From Amazonocrinis nigriterrae CENA67 (GTDB taxonomy: Bacteria; Cyanobacteriota; Cyanobacteriia; Cyanobacteriales; Nostocaceae): a DNA stretch of 64,000 nt. This document shows positions 1 through 7,853 of this stretch, piece after piece. The notes under the pieces are model-generated. The model searched no databases, was not told the origin of the DNA, and saw only the letters and a program-made list of their open reading frames with translations. A program made the translations under genes and the position numbers. The stretch's first letter is position 1. Each line of letters starts with the position of its first letter. The stretch lies in contig NZ_JAECZC010000111.1 in the NCBI RefSeq assembly GCF_016056305.1, positions 30,127-94,126 on the forward strand. The letters run 5' to 3'.

Positions 1-78
1 TAACTACTGACCACTGACAACTGACAACTGACAACTGACCACTGACAACTGACCACTGACTAATGACTATTGACTAAA
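1..78. repeat. Heptanucleotide tandem repeat
   Basis: Degenerate head-to-tail copies of ACTGACA and ACTGACC fill the start of the window and stop about 45 bases before larE. This is the short tandemly repeated repetitive (STRR) type common between genes of heterocystous cyanobacteria. No gene or promoter motif is visible inside it. Confidence 0.85.
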
Positions 79-121
79 ATGATATTTATTGGGCGTTATC
101 AGGTTTTGATGGGATTGGAAA

Positions 122-952
122 ATGATACTGACAGAAAAACTTGAGCAAATAAAAGCTATTTTTACAGAAATGGAGCAGGCTTTGATTGCCTACTCTGGTG
201 GTGTGGATAGTACTTTGGTTGCCAAGATTGCTTATGAGGTGTTGGGATCTCGCGCTTTGGCAATCACAGCAGTTTCTCCTTCTCTTTTACCAGAAGAGTT
301 AGAAGACGCCAAAATTCAAGCTGCAACTATTGGGATTCCTCACCAAATTGTCCAGACTCACGAAATGGACAATCCCAATTACACTTCTAACCCTGTTAAC
401 CGTTGCTATTTTTGTAAAAGCGAATTGCACGACACTCTTAAACCTTTAGCTTTGGAGTTGGGTTATCCTTTTGTGGTAGATGGGGTAAACGCCGATGATT
501 TGCATGATTATCGCCCAGGTATTCAAGCAGCTAAAGAAAGAGGTGCGCGATCGCCTTTAGCAGAAGTCGGTATCACAAAAGCTGAAGTCCGTCAACTTTC
601 ACAACAACTAGGATTACCTTGGTGGGATAAACCCGCCCAACCTTGTCTGAGTTCTCGTTTTCCCTATGGTGAAGAAATTACTGTAGCCAAGTTGCAACGA
701 GTAGGTAGGGCAGAAATTTATTTGCGAAAGCTAGGTTGGCATAATTTGCGTGTGCGCTCTGAAGGAGACACAGCACGCATTGAATTGTTACCAGAACAAA
801 TTAAAGAATTTGTTTTAACTACAAATTTACCCTCAGTAGTTTCTGCATTTCAAGATTTTGGCTTTATCTACGTCACCTTAGATTTAGAAGGTTACCGCAG
901 TGGTAAGTTAAATCAGGTTTTAAACCAACAACCCTTAAGTGCCAACTCCTAA
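122..952 (+). CDS. larE: LarE-type ATP-dependent sacrificial sulfur transferase
   Basis: The 276-residue protein has the PP-loop ATP pyrophosphatase motif SGGVDST at residues 25-31 and the LarE signature PCLSSRFPYG with Cys175, which aligns with the sulfur-donating Cys176 of the Lactobacillus enzyme. A further pair, Cys95 and Cys98 (RCYFC), could bind a metal or cluster, as in multi-cysteine LarE forms. In the known pathway LarE donates sulfur to the pyridinium dithiocarboxylate precursor of the nickel-pincer cofactor used by lactate racemase and related epimerases. LarB, LarC and LarA are not in this window, so the client enzyme is unknown. Length is normal and the ATG start agrees with the conserved N-terminus. 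The cytoplasmic location is inferred. Confidence 0.9.
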   Translation: MILTEKLEQIKAIFTEMEQALIAYSGGVDSTLVAKIAYEVLGSRALAITAVSPSLLPEELEDAKIQAATIGIPHQIVQTHEMDNPNYTSNPVNRCYFCKSELHDTLKPLALELGYPFVVDGVNADDLHDYRPGIQAAKERGARSPLAEVGITKAEVRQLSQQLGLPWWDKPAQPCLSSRFPYGEEITVAKLQRVGRAEIYLRKLGWHNLRVRSEGDTARIELLPEQIKEFVLTTNLPSVVSAFQDFGFIYVTLDLEGYRSGKLNQVLNQQPLSANS

Positions 953-989
953 ATTGATGATTGGTAATTTGTTAACAATCTCCCCATTT

Positions 990-1028
990 CCAATTCCCAA
1001 TTCCCAATTCCCAATTCCCAATTCCCAA
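990..1028. repeat. Tandem repeat of CAATTCC units
   Basis: About five exact copies of the heptamer CAATTCC lie between larE and the convergent DUF4864 gene. This is another STRR array, with no coding signal. Confidence 0.85.
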
Positions 1029-1030
1029 AA

Positions 1031-1393
1031 TTAAATAATTTCTGCTTTCACAGACACTAGAAAGCAACCGTTAATCCTCCAGGTATCGTCTGGCTGTTTT
1101 TCCATAAAATATAAAGCTCTCAAAGGAACTCCATGAGGACTAAGTAGCAGCACTGGCTGAGTGATGTTGCCCTGGATAATTGTAATCTTCTCAAAGAAGA
1201 CAGAACGAGGACGGTATACGGCAGGATAATGCTTTCTCACCATCTGCATAAAATTTTCTGGAGTGCAAAATTGTTCCTGAATTCCAGGACTGGCAAAGGC
1301 AAAAGCACCTTGAGCATCATCTTTTTGAAAGGCTTCTAATTGACGTTCAATGACAGAACGTATGGTGACAAAATCTCTATCAGTAATTTCCAT
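1031..1393 (-). CDS. DUF4864 domain protein
   Basis: The 120-residue protein looks like a DUF4864 family member over its full length. It starts with an amphipathic helix (residues 7-22), then a stretch around FASPGIQEQF and FMQMVRKHYPAVY, and ends in beta strands containing a DDTWRINGCFL block. The fold is probably NTF2-like (inference). No catalytic residues or signal peptide are apparent and no biochemical role is established. It lies 19 bases downstream of the SGNH hydrolase gene on the same strand, so the two are probably co-transcribed. The ATG start leaves the whole domain intact. Confidence 0.75.
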   Translation of the reverse strand: MEITDRDFVTIRSVIERQLEAFQKDDAQGAFAFASPGIQEQFCTPENFMQMVRKHYPAVYRPRSVFFEKITIIQGNITQPVLLLSPHGVPLRALYFMEKQPDDTWRINGCFLVSVKAEII

Positions 1394-1412
1394 AAATTTA
1401 AACTGCGATCGC

Positions 1413-2528
1413 TCATTTCCCGCGCTGAGTCAGCTGAAATTCCATCTGATCTAGTGCTGAGCGCCAAACATCATACCCATCTGGTGATAAATGTAATCCA
1501 TCTGTAGTTAACTCTAAACGCAAATTTCCTTGATAATCCACAAACCAACTATAGATATTGAGATAAGTGGCTCCTTCTTGTTTTGCAATTAGCGCAAGTT
1601 GTGCATTGATGTGACGAATACGGCTATTACTGATTGTTGGTAGGCGAGTAGGCAGAATTGATTCGATAATTATCTTTGTTTTTGGGTGACTGTGCTTCAG
1701 ACTGCGGATAATCTGGCGGTGATTACGCACAATAGTTTCATCACTAGCACCTTTGCGTAAGTCGTTAATCCCAGCCATAATGTAAATCGCCTCTGGTCTT
1801 GTTGCCGAAAAGGCTGCCAATCTTTTTAAAATGCCTCCAGAAGTATCTCCAGATATTCCTTGATTTAGCCATAATTTACCAGCAGGCAATTTTTCTGTGG
1901 GAAACCACATACTTAAAGAATCACCTACTAAGATGCTCAAATTATTTGCATCTTGAATTTTAGTGATTGCTTTAGCTTCTAAAGCTAATAAATTTTTCCA
2001 GTCTTCATAAGTGAGTTGACGCTTCTGGGTTGACTCCGATAATGACTGCACACTATGACCATACATGTGTGTATAAATCTGGCCTGTTTTTAGTGCCGCT
2101 AATCTTTGGTAATAAAGTTGATTGCCAGATGTGAGTGGGAGTCTAGCTGGTTGATAACTATCATTGACTAATGGTTCTGTTGGTGATGTTGATACCTGGT
2201 TGCTGAATTGTGGTAAGGATGTGTCCAAGCTGGCGATGCTTTTCTGACCTACTTTTGGTTGTAAAGCATGTGAGTATGGCAACATCTGACTACTGAATTG
2301 TGCGAAATAAATATCAAAGCTGGGAATGCTAGTTTTACCTACTGTTGGCTGGTAATTGTGTTTAAAATCAGACAGGAATTGAGAACTTTCTGGTAGCATC
2401 ATCGACACTTGTGGAAGAGTCGATGTTGGTAATGCTAATCCTGTTAACAAGCTTGCTGCCAACAGATAAGGCTCTCTCATCACTTTGTCTCTCCTCTGAT
2501 TACTGTTTTTTACGCTTGACAGCATCAA
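1413..2528 (-). CDS. Secreted SGNH/GDSL-family hydrolase
   Basis: The C-terminal half (about residues 196-365) is an SGNH hydrolase. Block I is GDS with nucleophile Ser204, block II is NQGISGD (222-228), block III is GIND (253-256) and block V is DGLH with Asp343 and His346. The family covers lipases, esterases and O-acetyl hydrolases, so the substrate cannot be named. The N-terminus carries a hydrophobic segment after a basic stretch (about residues 17-40), suggesting export. An internal start at Met17 would give a cleaner signal peptide. Residues about 60-112 contain two similar copies of a 30-residue unit around QPTVGKTSIPSF and QPKVGQKSIASL, which is unusual for the family. It is likely in an operon with the DUF4864 gene. 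Confidence 0.8.
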   Translation of the reverse strand: MMLSSVKNSNQRRDKVMREPYLLAASLLTGLALPTSTLPQVSMMLPESSQFLSDFKHNYQPTVGKTSIPSFDIYFAQFSSQMLPYSHALQPKVGQKSIASLDTSLPQFSNQVSTSPTEPLVNDSYQPARLPLTSGNQLYYQRLAALKTGQIYTHMYGHSVQSLSESTQKRQLTYEDWKNLLALEAKAITKIQDANNLSILVGDSLSMWFPTEKLPAGKLWLNQGISGDTSGGILKRLAAFSATRPEAIYIMAGINDLRKGASDETIVRNHRQIIRSLKHSHPKTKIIIESILPTRLPTISNSRIRHINAQLALIAKQEGATYLNIYSWFVDYQGNLRLELTTDGLHLSPDGYDVWRSALDQMEFQLTQRGK

Positions 2529-3382
2529 TTGCCTGTATTTACGGCAATTTTACTTTGGTCAAGTAATTATTTTCAGGGGTACTGTATAGTTCTGTAAAGC
2601 GACTTAACGAGATTCTATTTGACAATTTACAATTTCTTTAACGCATCTTTTTATCAGCTGCAAGTACTAAAATTTGTCAAAACCACAACTGGCAAGAGTT
2701 TTTGCTTTTGATTTTGCTAAAACACGAAATCTCTACCTAAATTCGGAAATTTGAATTCAGACTGTTATGCATTTAGTTGACATATCCACTGAAAAGCTGA
2801 GTTTATAAGCATTTTTACTTTGGAATTTTGACTTTTGCGTAGCGGTACTATTGAGTTTGTCATTTCTCACTTGTCATTAGGAGCCACTGCGTTGCTTTGG
2901 TTTCTAAGTTTGAAGTAAGTGGACTAGATCTTATGTTTACAAATGACTAATGAATATATTCACAGACAATAATGCAACATCTAAGTGCATTTGCCTATCA
3001 AGCAGCAAGCAGAAAGTTAGTCAAACTGATAGTTATTACTAACTATAAACAACTGCCGAACATCAAATAGATCTCAAATAGCTTGATAGCAATTAATGTC
3101 ACTGTTATATACAGTGCAAGTTTTGATTAAATATCAAAAAATTGCTTGATTTCCGTGTAAAATTTGGCTGGTACTTCTGATAGTGTGATTAAGCATCTAG
3201 TAAAAATTGTCCAGAAATGTCAGAATTTAACTTATCTATCTGATTATCTTTTATTAGCTAAATTTATAAATTCTAGTTTTTATACTTCAACACATAAATA
3301 TAAGTTTTTACATAATTAAAATCAATTCTATCTGTTATAGAAGAACTTCATTGAAAGTGCTAAGATTTAGGCGAAGTGATTA
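2529..3382. other. Gene-free region of about 850 bases
   Basis: This is AT-rich sequence with no convincing open frame, RNA gene or terminator. Around 2879-2894 it contains GGAGCCACTGCGTTG, a piece of a dispersed element also present at about 44965 inside a MITE, so part of the gap is repeat-derived. The upstream promoter of the SGNH gene should lie near 2530-2650, but I cannot fix it. Confidence 0.5.
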
Positions 3383-3595
3383 GTGTTTCCCTATTATTCT
3401 GTGGCAAGAGCTAGTACAGCGATTGGTGTTAGTCCAATTATTAAGGAGATTGTGCAAAAACAGGCACATTCAACACGGTTAACCCTGAAAGAAGTTATTC
3501 TTATGGGGATGTTAGCGATTGACAAGCTTGATGATCAAGGTCGTCAAGAGTTAGCAAATCAAGTTCATCAAATGCAAGTTAATGGAGAGATTTGA
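3383..3595 (+). CDS. Small hypothetical protein (70 aa)
   Basis: I do not recognise this 70-residue protein. It uses a GTG start and has an alanine/valine-rich first half followed by a predicted helical C-terminus with KLDDQGRQELANQVHQMQ. No membrane segment, cysteine cluster or metal motif is visible. The neighbours (a repeat downstream, a gene-free gap upstream) give no functional context. It may be a small regulator or part of a decayed toxin-antitoxin unit, but nothing in the sequence proves either. The reading frame ends directly at a dispersed repeat. Confidence 0.4.
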   Translation: MFPYYSVARASTAIGVSPIIKEIVQKQAHSTRLTLKEVILMGMLAIDKLDDQGRQELANQVHQMQVNGEI

Positions 3596-3605
3596 GTGAG
3601 TAGTT

Positions 3606-3743
3606 GTAGGGGCGGGTTTTGCAATCTTATTCAATTAGTAGCAAGATATGCGTTCCTTACCCGCCCGTACAGAAGTTGTAGGGGCAAATTCCGCAATCTT
3701 ACTAAATTGGTAGCAAGATATGTCGATAAACCCGCCCGTACAG
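3606..3743. repeat. Tandemly duplicated palindromic repeat (2 x ~67 bp)
   Basis: Two copies (3606-3672 and 3678-3743) each begin GTAGGGGC and end ACCCGCCCGTACAG. They share internal blocks GCAATCTTA and GTAGCAAGATATG. In the first copy the ends GTAGGGGCGGGT and ACCCGCCCGTAC are near-complementary, so each unit can form a hairpin. This is a dispersed non-coding repeat. The 66-codon open frame across it is an accident of the duplication. Confidence 0.75.
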
Positions 3744-3785
3744 TATTTACAAATCTTAATCATCTCTCACTATTAACTTCATTGA

Positions 3786-4691
3786 CTATTGACTGAAGCG
3801 ATAACGGCTTCCTAGGAGATAATTCTCATTAATCTCAAAAGATATCCATCGGCGTTGTAAAGTTTCACAAACAAACCCAGTTGTATTAGAACCTGCAAAT
3901 GGATCTAAAACGATATCATCTTTATCAGTTAAAAATTTGATAAAGAACTCGGCGAACCCTTGAGGAAAACGTGCTGGATGGGTTTTAACTCCTGCTGCTT
4001 TACAACGACGTAAATAAACACTATTTGATTCAGTGTTAGCAATTTCTAATAAATTCGGCGGAATTGCACCCTGGTTATCTTTTTGGAACTTGTCAGAAAT
4101 ATCATGTCCACTCGGACGTATTTTAGGAGTATAGCCATTTTTGAGTAATTGCTTCATACTTTGGCTATATGGCTTTAAAACTTTTCGATTGTCTGCTTTG
4201 GGAGTTGGTGTTTTGGATAACCACCAAACAACGTTTACTGAATCTTTAACTCGAATCCGTCTGATTGTCACCCACTCAGCAGGAGTAGGCAATCGAGCCG
4301 GATTGTAGTGATAGAATTCTTGAGCGAGAAAAAAGCCAACTTCCTTACATAATTTAACTAAAAGTTCGTATTGGTAAATACTCCGTACAGGTATCCCAGG
4401 AAGATAAGCACCGCCTAAGTCTATAACGAGTGAGCCATCAGTTTTTAGTACTCTTTTAAATTCATAGGCAAAAGGTAGAAACCACTCAATATATTTTTCC
4501 GCACTTTCGTTCCCGTATTCTTTTTTGCGGGTGAGAGCAAACGGCGGTGATGTCAAGATTAAATTAATACTGTTATCATCAATGAATTTAATTAGCTCTA
4601 GGCTATCACCCAAATATACTGCTCCGTTAGTTTGAGTATAATAAGGGCTACAAAGACTAGTTAGGCGGTTTTTTTCAGTTTCGTCTGTCAA
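3786..4691 (-). CDS. Orphan N4-cytosine DNA methyltransferase, M.PvuII-like
   Basis: The 301-residue beta-class methyltransferase has catalytic motif IV TSPPF (47-51) near the N-terminus and the S-adenosylmethionine motif I DPFAGSNTTG (263-272) near the C-terminus. Long blocks such as FALTRKKEYG, RIRVKDSVNVVWW and RPSGHDIS resemble M.PvuII as I remember it, which makes N4-cytosine the likely product. The target sequence cannot be read from the protein, although a PvuII-like site is a reasonable first guess. No partner endonuclease adjoins it; the next genes are cynS and a toxin-antitoxin pair. It is therefore either a solitary epigenetic methylase or the remnant of a restriction-modification pair. 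Length is near normal. Confidence 0.85.
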   Translation of the reverse strand: MTDETEKNRLTSLCSPYYTQTNGAVYLGDSLELIKFIDDNSINLILTSPPFALTRKKEYGNESAEKYIEWFLPFAYEFKRVLKTDGSLVIDLGGAYLPGIPVRSIYQYELLVKLCKEVGFFLAQEFYHYNPARLPTPAEWVTIRRIRVKDSVNVVWWLSKTPTPKADNRKVLKPYSQSMKQLLKNGYTPKIRPSGHDISDKFQKDNQGAIPPNLLEIANTESNSVYLRRCKAAGVKTHPARFPQGFAEFFIKFLTDKDDIVLDPFAGSNTTGFVCETLQRRWISFEINENYLLGSRYRFSQ

Positions 4692-4787
4692 GAATAATTA
4701 ATGTTGTGTAATTAGCGCATCGTCATATTTATATGTTAGTAGTTAGTATCAACATAGGTAAACCCTATTCTCTGCAAAACTAAGAGG

Positions 4788-5228
4788 CTACCATTTTTTG
4801 TAGGGTAGAAATTTGCCAGACATAATAATTTTCACGCGATCGCCTTTGGGGTCTTCTTCTTTCTCCACATCTAAAGTAAAATCAATAGCGCTCATAATTC
4901 CATCGCCGAACTTTTCCTGAATTACGTCTTTAAGTGGATACCCATAGACTTGCATAATTTCATAAAAACGATAAATCAGTGGGTCGGTTGGTACAACTGG
5001 CCCCAATCCTTTCACAGGGTATTCAGCCAATTGTTGAATGTAGCTTGCATCTAACCCTAATGCGTCCACCAGTAACTTTGCTTCTTCTTGGGAAGCAGTA
5101 GCTTGACGGTAGAATAAAGCTGCAATCCATACTTCATCGCGTCCAAGAATTTTTTCTAAATCAGCGAAACTTAGTCCTTTAGCTTTTTTTGCTGCTAATA
5201 GTGTTTGTGTAATTTCGGGAATAGACAC
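4788..5228 (-). CDS. cynS: Cyanate hydratase (cyanase)
   Basis: Cyanase converts cyanate plus bicarbonate to ammonia and carbon dioxide (via carbamate). The 146-residue protein has the usual length, an N-terminal helical DNA-binding-like domain and the C-terminal catalytic domain. The catalytic triad Arg87, Glu90 and Ser113 matches Arg96, Glu99 and Ser122 of the E. coli enzyme with a constant offset of nine. The block [10 protein letters not shown] is characteristic. The active enzyme is a decamer in known cases. In many cyanobacteria cynS lies with cyanate transporter genes; here it stands alone between a methyltransferase and a toxin gene, probably with its own promoter in the 76-base upstream gap. 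Confidence 0.97.
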   Translation of the reverse strand: MSIPEITQTLLAAKKAKGLSFADLEKILGRDEVWIAALFYRQATASQEEAKLLVDALGLDASYIQQLAEYPVKGLGPVVPTDPLIYRFYEIMQVYGYPLKDVIQEKFGDGIMSAIDFTLDVEKEEDPKGDRVKIIMSGKFLPYKKW

Positions 5229-5304
5229 CTGATAACTCCGTTAGTTAATTTCTGCTAGTTTATTTTAGGCGATCGCGGTCACTAGGTTGATAACAGGCTT
5301 CACA

Positions 5305-5652
5305 TTATGTCAGTTTCAAGGCTTGAAGTATTACTGTATTCAAATGTTGAACTTGACTTGCTCCTAATTTACCTATCCTTCTAGTGATTAGTTTACGTTC
5401 TATAGTGGTTATTCGAGTTACTCTAACTTTAGAAGCAACTCGTAATCCAGTATTAGTAAAATCTGGCTCTGAAGGATCTAAGATAAACTCTTCTGGACTC
5501 AAACTACTTATATTTTGAGATGAAATAAAACATAAAGTGATATCATCCCCCATAGTATCTACCCATAAAACTAAACCAGGGCGTAGCTTTGTTCCACTCA
5601 AGTCTGTAAACGGAAATGGAACCAAGACGATATCACCTTTTTGGAGAGACAT
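5305..5652 (-). CDS. MazF/PemK-family endoribonuclease toxin
   Basis: This 115-residue protein has the PemK/MazF SH3-like barrel. The N-terminal GDIVLVPFPFTD, the LRPGLVLW strand and the downstream LRVASKVRVTRI block are typical. Toxins of this family cut mRNA, often at specific short sites, and are held inactive by the upstream antitoxin. The start codon overlaps the antitoxin stop by one base (TAATG), which indicates translational coupling. The gene probably belongs to a transcript that also carries the GmrSD-like gene upstream. The cleavage site cannot be inferred. Confidence 0.85.
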   Translation of the reverse strand: MSLQKGDIVLVPFPFTDLSGTKLRPGLVLWVDTMGDDITLCFISSQNISSLSPEEFILDPSEPDFTNTGLRVASKVRVTRITTIERKLITRRIGKLGASQVQHLNTVILQALKLT

Positions 5653-5858
5653 TAGATAGGTTCTCCGTCTTCAAGGGAGTATATGTCTGGTTCATCTTCA
5701 AGAAATTTAAATGAACCACCAATTTGAGCAAGTTGTATTAGGTCACGGGTTGGAGGTTCTGATGAATCGAAAAAAAGTTTTTTCTCTAAGAGCGATCGCT
5801 CTTCATCAGAAAGAGATAAGATAACCTGCAACAGCGATTCCACAAGTTTAGTGTTCAT
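5652..5858 (-). CDS. Putative antitoxin of the MazF/PemK pair
   Basis: This 68-residue acidic protein has an N-terminal amphipathic helix (residues about 3-25, LVESLLQVILSLSDEERSLLEKKL) and a disordered acidic tail, FLEDEPDIYSLEDGEPI. That is the layout expected of an antitoxin whose tail wraps the toxin. It directly precedes and overlaps the toxin gene. No classical ribbon-helix-helix or AbrB domain is obvious, so assignment rests mainly on position, size and coupling. The gap to the upstream GmrSD-like gene is only 15 bases. Confidence 0.75.
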   Translation of the reverse strand: MNTKLVESLLQVILSLSDEERSLLEKKLFFDSSEPPTRDLIQLAQIGGSFKFLEDEPDIYSLEDGEPI

Positions 5859-5873
5859 AGGCTGACTTAATCT

Positions 5874-7736
5874 TTAGACAGTAAAAACCTTTTTCGCCAT
5901 TTTTAGTAATTTGTTTCTTCGTTGCTCGAAGTGATTTTTATCCCAATCATTTAATTTTGCTAACTCCCTATTGAATGTTACATTTGATTGTTCGTAAAGA
6001 CTTTTTTTATCAAAAAATGACTTATTACCTGCACTATTGTTGTTACGACCAGGCCAAAAAGACAAATTACCAATGTCGTTCTTTAATAACTCAAGCTCTT
6101 CAATTATGGAAGTACTGCTAGCATTCTGCGGGTATATATGCTCTATTGTAACTTTGCTTAAATCAAAAATACTTATTTCATTTGGTTTTGGTTTCCCATT
6201 TGCACCATTATGATACCACTCAATATGATCTTCTAATGTAGTTAAAAAATGTCTAATAATCATTTTTTTGGAGGAATTATCTTGATAGCTTAATTTTTGT
6301 ATTAATAGAGATTCAAAAGTCTCATCAGGTGCATATTTTTCTTGTACTGCTTTCAATTCATCTCTTAAAGTAGAAATATTATATTGTTGCGGTGCTTGTC
6401 TAATTAACTTCGCGTGATCATAATATATTGTAGATATTTTCTCAGCGTGCGCTCCTACAATAGTAATGTAGCGAAAAGCAAAGCGTTCCAAAATGTCTAT
6501 AATTTCTATAAATACTTTTTCCGAAAGACAATGGTAAACACTAAGTAAAAGAGGTATACAAAGTGTATGCCTTAATACTTTTATTAAACGTTGTAGTCTT
6601 TCCTGTTGCCAGTCTGAAGCTGTTGCATCTCGATAAGGCCACCTTCGTTCTAATATTTCTATAAAAACTTGTTGCTCATTTTTTATATCAGAAATAGTAT
6701 GAGATACTTTTTTAGCTTCTTCAGTTTCAGAAATTTCTAAAACTACTCCAGGTGGAAATTTAAATATATCATCTCGAAATGTATCTGCTAAATTTCTCTT
6801 TGCTGCACCCTTACCCTGATGAGATGCATAGTAATTTCTAAAGAATTGGTCTACTTCTGTTGCTGGATAGCTAAGTATTGTGTCCCAGTTATCTTCAGCA
6901 AGTCCTTGTTCTCTCTCGTGTTTTTCTAGTAATTCAAGAGTATCTGAGCGCAGTTTATTTCCATCACTCAACTCTCTCCCTCTATCATTTAGTACCGCAA
7001 ATAATCTGTAAGCTTCACTTCTATCCTCACTAACAATATAAATTACATAACAGTCTTCTATAATAGACTTCCGTAATTGTAGAAGAGAATTGAGTTTATC
7101 AGAAACACTGGATTTACTAATATCACTCAGGATTTTATCAATAAGATTTTTCCTAATAGAATCCCATGCAACTTGTAATTTTTTATGAGAATCTCGTGAG
7201 CATTGAGGACTGCGGCCATTTATCAAGTCTTCAAAAAAGACGTGATCGGCTTTTGAGAGAGTAAGGCGAAGACGCGGCTGTAATTGGTTATTTACGACTT
7301 CTTTATATTCTAAGTATTCATCTCTAGTAGTACTTGCATAAGATTTAGCTGCTTGTGAAGTTTCTATATCTTTTTCAGCTTCAGCTTCATTAGCAAGAGA
7401 CTCGAATGCTTTAACAAGGGAAGCAATTGTCATTGTAAAAGTTGCTAGCCTTTGCTGACCATCAACCAAATCATAAAGATTTCCTGTATAACTATTGGGT
7501 ATATGCTGTTTTATACTTACTAACCCACCAAAGAAATGTTTTCTTGGTTGACTAGGATTAACTTGTCTTGCCTTATAAAGTACTAACAAATCTTTAATAA
7601 AATCATCAATTTCTTCTTGTTCCCAATCAAAAGCTCTTTGGTATTTTGGTACTTTAAAAGGAATACGACGACAAAACAAATCTCCTAAGGATGTACTTTC
7701 AGGTTGCATAGTCATAGTTTTTACATAAATAAGCAT
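5874..7736 (-). CDS. GmrSD-like type IV restriction protein (DUF262 + DUF1524)
   Basis: The 620-residue protein joins both halves of a GmrSD-type system. The N-terminal DUF262 domain (about 10-300) has the ParB/Srx-like signature VDGQQRLATF (91-100) plus VPKYQRAFDW. The C-terminal DUF1524 domain (about 480-600) has an HNH-type IEHIYPQ motif (His533) followed by IGNLSFWPGRNN. Known members cleave DNA carrying modified (often glucosylated hydroxymethyl) cytosines and defend against phages; activity here is inferred. Several starts are possible (Met1, Met8, Met10); all keep the domain. Base composition is more AT-rich than psaA/psaB next door, consistent with an accessory gene. The antitoxin gene follows after 15 bases. 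Confidence 0.85.
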   Translation of the reverse strand: MLIYVKTMTMQPESTSLGDLFCRRIPFKVPKYQRAFDWEQEEIDDFIKDLLVLYKARQVNPSQPRKHFFGGLVSIKQHIPNSYTGNLYDLVDGQQRLATFTMTIASLVKAFESLANEAEAEKDIETSQAAKSYASTTRDEYLEYKEVVNNQLQPRLRLTLSKADHVFFEDLINGRSPQCSRDSHKKLQVAWDSIRKNLIDKILSDISKSSVSDKLNSLLQLRKSIIEDCYVIYIVSEDRSEAYRLFAVLNDRGRELSDGNKLRSDTLELLEKHEREQGLAEDNWDTILSYPATEVDQFFRNYYASHQGKGAAKRNLADTFRDDIFKFPPGVVLEISETEEAKKVSHTISDIKNEQQVFIEILERRWPYRDATASDWQQERLQRLIKVLRHTLCIPLLLSVYHCLSEKVFIEIIDILERFAFRYITIVGAHAEKISTIYYDHAKLIRQAPQQYNISTLRDELKAVQEKYAPDETFESLLIQKLSYQDNSSKKMIIRHFLTTLEDHIEWYHNGANGKPKPNEISIFDLSKVTIEHIYPQNASSTSIIEELELLKNDIGNLSFWPGRNNNSAGNKSFFDKKSLYEQSNVTFNRELAKLNDWDKNHFEQRRNKLLKMAKKVFTV

Positions 7737-7785
7737 CTTCTTTTATTAGCGTAGCTGAAGATATCAAATGTCAGGTGTAATTATT

Positions 7786-7831
7786 AAGTAATAAAAATCC
7801 CCCGCCATTAAGCAGGGGATTTTTATTACTT
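7786..7831 (-). terminator. Bidirectional-looking terminator after psaB
   Basis: A perfect 17-bp inverted repeat (arms 7786-7802 and 7815-7831, sequence AAGTAATAAAAATCCCC on the plus strand) encloses a 12-base loop. The stem has a GC core flanked by A and T runs, so either strand ends in a U-rich tract. It lies 22 bases beyond the psaB stop and separates the photosystem operon from the GmrSD gene. Confidence 0.93.
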
Positions 7832-7853
7832 ATCTACAAAACTAGTAGCCAGA

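Noticed and set aside
1-78. CRISPR-like tandem array
   Set aside because: The 7-base units are contiguous with no unique spacers. This and the similar blocks at 25700, 30650 and 37450 are STRR arrays, and no cas genes are present.
2529-3382. Possible tRNA or small RNA in the long gap
   Set aside because: No T-loop consensus, acceptor pairing or terminator hairpin could be found by eye.
3596-3796. 66-codon open frame after the small hypothetical gene
   Set aside because: It translates the duplicated palindromic repeat, including the same words twice, and lacks a normal start context.
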